DNA of 5,923 nt. Origin: Desulfobacteraceae bacterium (GTDB lineage: Bacteria > Desulfobacterota > Desulfobacteria > Desulfobacterales > Desulfosalsimonadaceae). Location of the stretch: assembly GCA_007136525.1 (NCBI GenBank), contig SLGU01000315.1, positions 1 through 5,923 on the forward strand, given 5' to 3'. A model generated the notes under the pieces. It was not told the DNA's origin, made no database searches, and saw only the letters and a program-made list of their open reading frames with translations. Position 1 is the first letter of the stretch, and each line of letters opens with the position of its first letter. Of the stretch, positions 1-4,900 are shown piece by piece. The translations under genes and the position numbers were made by a program.

Positions 1-31
1 CACCGGTATGGGCATGGGTATTTAAAACACC

Positions 32-78
32 GAGTCCTGAAGGGACGACATTCAACATATGTCGTCCCTTCAGGACTC
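32..78. repeat. Perfect inverted repeat, 20-bp arms, 7-base loop (REP-like)
   Basis: The left arm GAGTCCTGAAGGGACGACAT (32-51) is exactly complementary to the right arm (59-78) around the loop TCAACAT. No T-run follows on either strand, so a factor-independent terminator is unlikely. The arm sequence, with the CCGGTGGTT hairpin close behind it, resembles interspersed palindromic repeats that I recall from many environmental genomes. Some of those are linked to REP-associated tyrosine transposases. No transposase gene is present here, so mobility in trans is only inferred. The perfect match between the arms suggests a recent copy or active maintenance. Confidence 0.85.
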
Positions 79-103
79 CAAACAACCATTGATATGACCA
101 TTC

Positions 104-123
104 CCGGTGGTTGAAACCACCGG
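104..123. repeat. Short hairpin, CCGGTGGT/ACCACCGG
   Basis: An 8-bp perfect stem (104-111 with 116-123) closes on the tetraloop TGAA. It lies 25 bases after the 32-78 palindrome. I read the two as parts of one REP-like module, because this pairing of motifs is familiar as an interspersed repeat. There is no T-run and no nearby gene start, so no regulatory role is apparent. Confidence 0.75.
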
Positions 124-134
124 CTATATTATAT

Positions 135-149
135 ATCCCCTCCGGGGAT
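135..149. repeat. Short hairpin ATCCCC/GGGGAT with overlapping palindrome
   Basis: ATCCCC (135-140) pairs with GGGGAT (144-149) over the loop TCC. A second small palindrome, TGACC-GG-GGTCA, overlaps its end at 149-160, so the two cannot both form. It is the third hairpin in the REP-like run at the left edge. Stems this short and G/C-rich are not by themselves strong evidence of function. Confidence 0.5.
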
Positions 150-186
150 GACCGGGGTCACCGGCAAAGGCAATAAACACCCAAAT

Positions 187-262
187 GCCAGAGACAGACT
201 GGAAGTCTGTCCCCTGGAGAGTCTGCATATTCGACCCCGATACAGATCCCGAAAGGCTGAAA
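187..262 (+). repeat. Hairpin-plus-hexamer repeat module, copy 1
   Basis: The core hairpin is GACAGACT (193-200), loop GGA, AGTCTGTC (204-211). It is extended by CCAG (188-191) pairing with CTGG (214-217) across a small internal loop. A spacer leads into a six-base periodic tract, GACCCC GATACA GATCCC GAAAGG (233-256). The stretch 191-217 is identical over 27 bases to 528-554, and the homology continues with scattered substitutions to about 262. Chance open frames cross it but have no ribosome site or family match. I read it as a dispersed noncoding repeat. Confidence 0.8.
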
Positions 263-273
263 AACTTCCGGTA

Positions 274-294
274 GAAATTGCCCTTATAAAAATG
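274..294 (+). repeat. Direct repeat flanking the long hairpin, left copy
   Basis: GAAATTGCCCTTATAAAAATG is matched by a slightly diverged copy at 484-505: seven identical bases, then C/T, CCTT, and an AT-rich tail ending in AAAATG, with small gaps. The heptamer GAAATTG also occurs inverted as CAATTTC at 297-303, where the long hairpin begins. The left copy lies outside the hairpin, while the first seven bases of the right copy form the hairpin's closing strand. Confidence 0.6.
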
Positions 295-296
295 AT

Positions 297-490
297 CAAT
301 TTCAACCGGGTGGTGCCGGGTGGTGCCCGCAGCAACAATTGCAGGGGGTTGCTGATAGATCCTGGCGAAGCGCGGACAAGCGCCCTGTGGCTTTGCCGTT
401 TATCACAGGGCGCGTTTGCGTGAGCCATGGAGATATCAGCGTTCTTCTGCAGTTGCAAGGGCAATACCCGGTGCCGCCCGGGGGAAATTG
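297..490 (+). repeat. Long imperfect hairpin; candidate structured RNA or snapback mini-element
   Basis: Almost the whole 194-base element folds on itself. The outer stem is CAATTTC (297-303) with GAAATTG (484-490). Paired blocks then follow at 306-322/465-481, 324-328/459-463, 332-336/452-456, 340-348/443-451, 350-357/434-441, 360-366/424-431 and 371-377/414-420. The stem ends in a perfect 10-bp helix (380-389/404-413) with a 14-base loop (390-403). By hand I count 76 pairs, ten of them G-U as plus-strand RNA. Seven of eight mismatches are G-A, including tandem G-A/A-G at 358-359/432-433 and 367-368/422-423. On the minus strand the same positions would be A-C and C-U mismatches. The element could be a noncoding RNA or a palindromic mini-element of the ERIC/MITE kind. 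I do not recognise the family. Confidence 0.7.
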
Positions 491-505
491 TCCTTCAATA
501 AAATG
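484..505 (+). repeat. Direct repeat flanking the long hairpin, right copy
   Basis: This is the right-hand partner of 274-294, offset by 210 bases. Its first seven bases, GAAATTG, close the long hairpin and its remainder lies outside. Because the repeat overlaps the hairpin terminus, it is not a simple target-site duplication. Confidence 0.6.
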
Positions 506-522
506 GCAGGCAGCAGTTTCGA

Positions 523-618
523 CCCGGGAGACAGACTGGAAGTCTGTCCCCTGGGGGTTCTGCGAATTCGGCCCCGATACCGACCCCGATACCGACCCCG
601 AGAGACTGAACCAAAACC
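523..618 (+). repeat. Hairpin-plus-hexamer repeat module, copy 2
   Basis: The same core hairpin as copy 1 is present: GACAGACT (530-537), loop GGA, AGTCTGTC (541-548). Here it has a longer outer stem, with CCCGGG (523-528) pairing with CCTGGG (550-555) through one G-U, and an A529/C549 mismatch between the two stems. The hexamer tract (572-606) reads CCCCGATACCGA twice and then CCCCGA, so it has gained 12 bases (two hexamers) relative to copy 1. Homology ends near CTGAA (606-610). The flanks to 618 are only loosely similar. Confidence 0.8.
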
Positions 619-695
619 CAAATTTTGCGATGGGTTCTTTACAGGATTTGATATGGGGTCGAATGGTGATGAACCTACCGGCCCGAAACCAGTCC

Positions 696-725
696 TTGTA
701 TCTATATTCACTTACATGATATAAT
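696..725 (+). promoter_or_regulatory. Predicted sigma-70 promoter for the M16C peptidase gene
   Basis: The -35-like TTGTAT (696-701) and a consensus -10 TATAAT (720-725) are separated by 18 bases. Transcription would start near 732 and give a leader of about 84 bases. Just after that point lies an AT-rich interrupted palindrome, ATATG-AATA-CATAT (735-748), flanked by TTTT and AAAA with one extra C. This could be an operator or a weak leader hairpin. A second TATAAT at 784-789 has no acceptable -35 and would leave almost no leader before the ribosome site. Confidence 0.5.
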
Positions 726-800
726 TTTGGTTTTATATGAATACATATCAAAATCCGGCGCGTTTCAAAAACACAGGTTCACATATAATCCAACAGCAAC

Positions 801-804
801 GGAG
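801..804 (+). promoter_or_regulatory. Ribosome binding site of the M16C gene
   Basis: GGAG sits 11 bases before the ATG at 816. The spacing is slightly long but acceptable. It is the only purine-rich Shine-Dalgarno-like sequence near the start and supports ATG 816. Confidence 0.6.
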
Positions 805-815
805 AAATCAATTTT

Positions 816-3797
816 ATGCATCCGACAGACCCGAATAATCCCGATGTTGAAACCGGCAGCCGCATAGGCGGTTACGTGGTTGAAAAAATTATTGAGCTGC
901 CTGAAATTGCAGCCTTTTACTATGAATTGACGCACAAAGCCACCGGCGCTCACCATATCCATATCAGCCGGCCGGATACCGAAAACGCATTTGCCGTGAC
1001 GCTTAAGACCGTCCCCCGCGATTCAACCGGGGTCGCCCATATCCTCGAGCACACCGCCCTCTGCGGATCAGCGAAATACCCGGTTAAAGACCCTTTCTTT
1101 TCAATGATGAAACGAAGCCTGAACACCTTCATGAACGCCCTTACCGCATCCGACTGGACCATGTACCCGTTTGCCACCCAGAACCGGAAGGATTACTACA
1201 ACCTCATGTCCGTATACCTGGATTCTGTTTTTTATCCAAGGCTGGATCGGTTGAGTTTCATGCAGGAAGGGCACCGCCTGGAAGTCGAGCCGGCCGAAGA
1301 TTCGCCGGACGGGTTCCGGCTGGCTTTTAAAGGGGTTGTCTACAACGAAATGAAGGGTGCCATGTCATCCCCGGACCAGGTCATGGGCCGCTCCATTCTG
1401 AACGCGCTTTATCCGGACACCACCTACAGCTACAATTCAGGGGGGAAACCCGAGGATATACCCAAGCTGACCCATGAGGGCCTCATTGAATTTCACCAGC
1501 ACCATTACCACCCCAGCAATGCTTTTTTTTATACATACGGAGACTTCCCCCTCATAGAAAATCTCGGGTTCATCGAAAAGACCATTTTAACCGATTACAC
1601 CGGCATGACCCCGGATACAGAGGTGGCCTCCCAGCCCCGCTGGGAACATCCCAGGACCGCCACTTATTATTATGCAGCAGACCCGGCCGACGACCTTAAA
1701 ACTAAAAGCCAGGTGTGTGTCGCCTGGCTTGGGCCCGACGTCCGGGACGCTTTTGAAGTGCTCGCAATGACGGTCATTGAACAGGTGCTGATGGGCAATT
1801 CCGGCTCCCCCTTGAGAAAAGCGTTGATCGATTCCGGGCTTGGAAGCACCTTAAGCGATGGATCCGGATATGATTCCGAGAACAAAGACACAATGTTTGC
1901 CTGCGGACTCAAAGATACCGCGGAAGACTCGGCGGAAGCGGTAGAAAAAATCATTTTCGACGTACTGAGCGAACTGGCAGGCAAAGGCATCGACCGCAGA
2001 CTGATTGAAACAGCCCTGCACCAGATTGAATTTCACCGCAAGGAAGTGTCCAATGTTCCTTTTCCCTATGGCCTGAAGCTGCTTCTGAGATTCTGCGGGG
2101 ACTGGATTCATCACGGCGACCCGGCAACCACCCTTCAGTTTGAATCGCTTCTGGATCGCTTTCACAGGGAACTTGATGCCGGAGGGCTCCTTGAAAGCCG
2201 GATCAGCCGGTACCTTTTGAACAACCCCCACCGGGTGCGGATTACCCTGAAACCGGATCCGACCTTGGGGCCGAAACAAAACGAACGTGAACGGGCAGAA
2301 CTTGAACAGCGCCGGGAAGGACTCTCTGAGACGCATATCCAAACAATAATCGGGGACGCCGAAAAGCTGGCGCTGCGTCAGGATGAACAGGAAGACCTTT
2401 CCTGCCTGCCAACACTTTCGCTTGAGGATATTTCTCCCGATATTAACACCGTATCCGAAAGCAGGGTTATCGCGGATAACGCAATCTTCTGCTACGAACA
2501 GCCGACTTCCGGTATTTTTTACTACAGTTCGGTATTGGGGCTCAAACCCTTACCGGTCGACCTGCTGCCGATGGTTCCGCTTTTCTGCCACGCATTCACC
2601 CGCATGGGCTCCAGGGATATGGACTACGTCGAACTGGCAAGACGGATTGACCAGTTCACCGGCGGCATGGGGGTGACCGTCTCGGCGGGCAGCAGTTTCC
2701 ATGGAAATGAGGACGCCTGCATACCCATGGTAACGCTTTTCGGCAAAGCACTGTCCAGAAATACCGGCAACATGCTTGACATTGTGGAAAACCTGTTGTG
2801 TGAGCCGGATTTTTCAGACCTTAAGCGGCTCAAAACCCTTTTGCTGGAGGTGCGTTCGGACATGGAATCATCCGTGGTTCACAACGGCCACCGCCTGGCC
2901 ATATCCCTTGCCGCCAGGAATTTCTCAAGTGCCAGCGCCCTCAATGAAACATGGCACGGTATTCACCAGTTGCGGTTCATCAAGGAGATCACGGAAGACC
3001 TTTCGGAGGAAAAGCTTAAGGCCGTCTCACTGGACCTGAACCGCGTGGCAGGCTTTCTTTTCAAGAAAAACAATATCAAAACCGCACTGACCGGCGAAAC
3101 ACCGGATATTGACACGGCGTCCACGATGGTTCAAGCCACATACAACCGCCTTGAATACGATCCGAATGCGGGATTTGCCCCCCCCCCGTATCCGCCGGAA
3201 CCTGCCCTCCCCTATGAAGGATGGGCCACATCGACCGCTGTATCTTTCGTTGCGCAGGCGATACAGACCAATAGACTGAACCACGAAGATGCGCCTGTGC
3301 TGGCAGTGTTGAGCAAGCTGCTGAAATCCATGTACCTGCACCGGGAGATCAGGGAAAAAGGCGGGGCATACGGCGGCTTTTCCATTTACCAGCTTGAAAA
3401 CGGTTTGTTTTATTTCGGATCCTACAGGGACCCCCATATCGAAAACACGCTTTGGGTCTATGATGCGGTTCATGAATTCATTGAGAGCGGGCATTACAGC
3501 GAAGTCGATATAAAGGAAGCGATCCTGCAGGTATGCTCGGACATCGACCACCCGGATCCGCCACAAAACGCCGCACGAAAACATTTTTACCGCAAGCTGA
3601 TCGGCCTGACCGATGACATGCGCCGGAACTTCAAGGAGAAGCTGCTCACCGTTGACATAGCGCACATAAAACGGGTCGGGCGCCTGTATTTTTCACAAAA
3701 AGAAGCCCCTGCAGGCGTTGCGGTCATATCGAGCGAGGAAATGCTCAACGCCGCCAATGAAAACCTGGGTGGAAGAATGAAGATATACCGGATTTAA
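816..3797 (+). CDS. M16C zinc metallopeptidase, presequence protease (PreP)/insulinase family
   Basis: The 993-residue protein cuts short unstructured peptides inside a closed chamber. The inverted zinc motif HILEH spans residues 75-79: H75 and H79 are ligands and E78 is the catalytic base. The third ligand is E178 in VVYNEMKGAM. In the C-terminal half, REKGGAYGG gives R846 and Y852, spaced like the Arg/Tyr pair that contacts substrate in PreP, followed by SYRDP (869-873). Approximate order: catalytic M16 domain 20-270, second M16 domain to about 450, charged helical linker 480-530 leading into the M16C-associated region to about 715, and the final M16 domain 770-965. The length is normal for the family. 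No signal peptide or membrane segment is visible, so it should be cytosolic. The position of the human PreP regulatory Cys119 is V90 here. A C10 run interrupts codons 788-791. The gene appears monocistronic and converges with the next operon. Confidence 0.95.
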   Translation: MHPTDPNNPDVETGSRIGGYVVEKIIELPEIAAFYYELTHKATGAHHIHISRPDTENAFAVTLKTVPRDSTGVAHILEHTALCGSAKYPVKDPFFSMMKRSLNTFMNALTASDWTMYPFATQNRKDYYNLMSVYLDSVFYPRLDRLSFMQEGHRLEVEPAEDSPDGFRLAFKGVVYNEMKGAMSSPDQVMGRSILNALYPDTTYSYNSGGKPEDIPKLTHEGLIEFHQHHYHPSNAFFYTYGDFPLIENLGFIEKTILTDYTGMTPDTEVASQPRWEHPRTATYYYAADPADDLKTKSQVCVAWLGPDVRDAFEVLAMTVIEQVLMGNSGSPLRKALIDSGLGSTLSDGSGYDSENKDTMFACGLKDTAEDSAEAVEKIIFDVLSELAGKGIDRRLIETALHQIEFHRKEVSNVPFPYGLKLLLRFCGDWIHHGDPATTLQFESLLDRFHRELDAGGLLESRISRYLLNNPHRVRITLKPDPTLGPKQNERERAELEQRREGLSETHIQTIIGDAEKLALRQDEQEDLSCLPTLSLEDISPDINTVSESRVIADNAIFCYEQPTSGIFYYSSVLGLKPLPVDLLPMVPLFCHAFTRMGSRDMDYVELARRIDQFTGGMGVTVSAGSSFHGNEDACIPMVTLFGKALSRNTGNMLDIVENLLCEPDFSDLKRLKTLLLEVRSDMESSVVHNGHRLAISLAARNFSSASALNETWHGIHQLRFIKEITEDLSEEKLKAVSLDLNRVAGFLFKKNNIKTALTGETPDIDTASTMVQATYNRLEYDPNAGFAPPPYPPEPALPYEGWATSTAVSFVAQAIQTNRLNHEDAPVLAVLSKLLKSMYLHREIREKGGAYGGFSIYQLENGLFYFGSYRDPHIENTLWVYDAVHEFIESGHYSEVDIKEAILQVCSDIDHPDPPQNAARKHFYRKLIGLTDDMRRNFKEKLLTVDIAHIKRVGRLYFSQKEAPAGVAVISSEEMLNAANENLGGRMKIYRI
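3178..3187 (+). repeat. C10 homopolymer inside the M16C coding sequence
   Basis: Ten consecutive C bases encode part of Ala788-Pro-Pro-Pro791, in the stretch before the last M16 domain. Loss or gain of one base would remove the C-terminal domain containing R846 and Y852. The reading frame is intact in this copy. Confidence 0.9.
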
Positions 3798-3844
3798 AAC
3801 AAGACTTTTAAAGCTGCTTCAAAACCCATGATAAGGTTTAATAA

Positions 3845-3904
3845 TCGAAATCGAAATCGGGATCGGGATCGGGATCGAAATCGGGATCGAAATCGAAATC
3901 CAAA
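3845..3904. repeat. Tandem hexamer array, TCGAAA/TCGGGA
   Basis: Nine exact TCGRRA units run from 3845 to 3898, followed by a degenerate TCCAAA. The variable dinucleotide is only ever AA or GG, in the order AA, AA, GG, GG, GG, AA, GG, AA, AA. On the minus strand the units read GATTTC and GATCCC, akin to the GAYNNC tracts at 233-256 and 572-606. The array begins 48 bases after the peptidase stop codon. Every GG unit creates a GATC site. Translation gives only Arg-Asn/Arg-Asp or Phe-Arg/Ser-Arg repeats with no start signal, so it is almost certainly noncoding. Confidence 0.9.
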
Positions 3905-3921
3905 AGCGCAAGGTCTCGTTG

Positions 3922-3946
3922 GACCGCATGGCAGCGATGCCCGGTC
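3922..3946. other. Bulged hairpin with GCGA loop between convergent genes
   Basis: GACCG (3922-3926) pairs with CGGTC (3942-3946), and GGCA (3930-3933) pairs with TGCC (3938-3941). A three-base CAT bulge lies on the 5' side, and the loop is GCGA, a GNRA-type tetraloop when read as plus-strand RNA. It lies between the two convergent stop codons but has no T-run on either side. It is therefore at best a weak or factor-assisted transcription stop. No other terminator is evident between 3798 and 3989. Confidence 0.4.
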
Positions 3947-3989
3947 GATTGGATGGGCTGTTGTGGGAATAAAGACGCCAAGACAGGTT

Positions 3990-4871
3990 CTACTCGTCCG
4001 ACAGGACTGACAGAAGCGTATGCTTTGTCTCCTCGGAAAGGCTGCCGCCTTCGGTTGCGATTTCAACCGTGTATTTTCCGAGTGTTTGATAAAGCGGGAG
4101 CATTTGCGGAGCGTCCCGGCCTATTGCCTCAACATGAGCCCTGACGATGGCCGTATCCCCGCGCACAATGGGGCCTGTGAGCGCACCCACTGGCCCGGAG
4201 CGCTCGATGTTTCCGAGAGTCCCCATGATCAGGGGTTTTAAAACCGCAAACCGCCGGTGTTCCGCCACGCCGCTTTCACCAAGCAGGTCCATAGCGAATT
4301 TCATGAGCGTGACCAGGTAGTTCGAGGCTGCGACGGCCGAAGCATGGTAGAGCATCTTGCCGGTGGTGTCGATTTCGAAAGGCACGGCGCCGAGGTCTGT
4401 TGCGATCCGCCACCCTGTTTCAACGGCCTCACGGTCCCCCTCGATTCCCATCATGATGCCTTCAAAGGGATTGTTTACGGCATCGCCCGCACCAAAACTC
4501 TGCAGGGGATGAATGCTGCCCGTTTGAACCCCCCTGTTTTTGAATGCACTCAGCTCGGTCGATGAAAGAGCGCCGCTGCAGTGAAACACCATGGCGCCCG
4601 GTTTCATTCCACCCCGATCAGCCATTTCCGATGCTGTTTGCCCGATCACGCCATCCGGCGTTGAAATCAGTATAATGTCGGCATCCCCGATTACCGCCCA
4701 GGGGCGCTCTGAGACCTGATCGCCCTGATATCCGGCTATATCCGCGGCCTGCCGGGCTGACGTCAAACGCCTGCTGGCAAAACCCGACGAGACATACCCG
4801 GCTGATGAAAGCTGCTTTGCAAAGGTTTTTCCGGCCCGCCCGCAACCAATGATGGCATACGTTTGTTTCAT
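3990..4871 (-). CDS. Rossmann-like NAD(P)-binding, DUF2520-domain protein
   Basis: The 293-residue protein belongs to the 6-phosphogluconate/beta-hydroxyacid dehydrogenase-like superfamily. The N-terminal dinucleotide-binding motif is GCGRAG (9-14), and IILISTPDGVI (66-76) forms the usual strand and loop near the nicotinamide. HPLQSF (121-126) and the helix GKMLYHASAVAASNYLVTL (171-189) are signatures of the DUF2520 C-terminal domain. K172 and N184 are candidate catalytic or substrate contacts by analogy with that superfamily. LTGPIVRGD (231-239) is also family-typical. No membrane segment or signal peptide is seen. The start ATG follows a weak GGA at a spacing of five. The gene lies 29 bases after the acyl-CoA synthetase gene on the same strand, so co-transcription is likely. 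From memory, DUF2520 genes often neighbour pantothenate genes, which prompts a ketopantoate-reductase idea, but no such neighbour is visible. The substrate is unknown. Confidence 0.88.
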   Translation of the reverse strand: MKQTYAIIGCGRAGKTFAKQLSSAGYVSSGFASRRLTSARQAADIAGYQGDQVSERPWAVIGDADIILISTPDGVIGQTASEMADRGGMKPGAMVFHCSGALSSTELSAFKNRGVQTGSIHPLQSFGAGDAVNNPFEGIMMGIEGDREAVETGWRIATDLGAVPFEIDTTGKMLYHASAVAASNYLVTLMKFAMDLLGESGVAEHRRFAVLKPLIMGTLGNIERSGPVGALTGPIVRGDTAIVRAHVEAIGRDAPQMLPLYQTLGKYTVEIATEGGSLSEETKHTLLSVLSDE

Positions 4872-4900
4872 TTTGATCCGTGCCCGTCGATTCAGTGGGT

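Noticed and set aside
358..433. Kink-turn motifs at the tandem G-A pairs of the long hairpin
   Set aside because: The tandem G-A/A-G pairs are present, but the three-base bulge expected beside them is absent (only single-base asymmetries), so a standard kink-turn is not supported.
187..618. CRISPR array
   Set aside because: There are only two copies of a hairpin repeat, 337 bases apart, with no regular spacers and no cas gene.
129..751. Several open frames of 91-149 codons on both strands in the left intergenic block
   Set aside because: They overlap each other, run through hairpins and repeats, lack ribosome sites, and their peptides (TDWKSVP-like and RLEVCPL-like strings) are simply the translated repeat module.
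784..789. Second TATAAT box close to the peptidase start
   Set aside because: It has no usable -35 at 16-18 bases and would start the transcript only a few bases before the ribosome site. The box at 720-725 is better.
1851..2342. 163-codon antisense frame inside the peptidase gene
   Set aside because: Same reason: the opposite strand carries a clear M16C family sequence throughout.
3027..3665. 212-codon antisense frame inside the peptidase gene
   Set aside because: It is a shadow of a strongly supported gene on the other strand, with no recognisable motifs or ribosome site.
3922..3946. Factor-independent terminator between the convergent genes
   Set aside because: The stem is bulged and no T-run follows on either strand.
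3828..4010. 60-codon plus-strand frame rich in Arg-Asn/Arg-Asp
   Set aside because: It is the translation of the hexamer array, has no Shine-Dalgarno sequence, and runs into the convergent gene.
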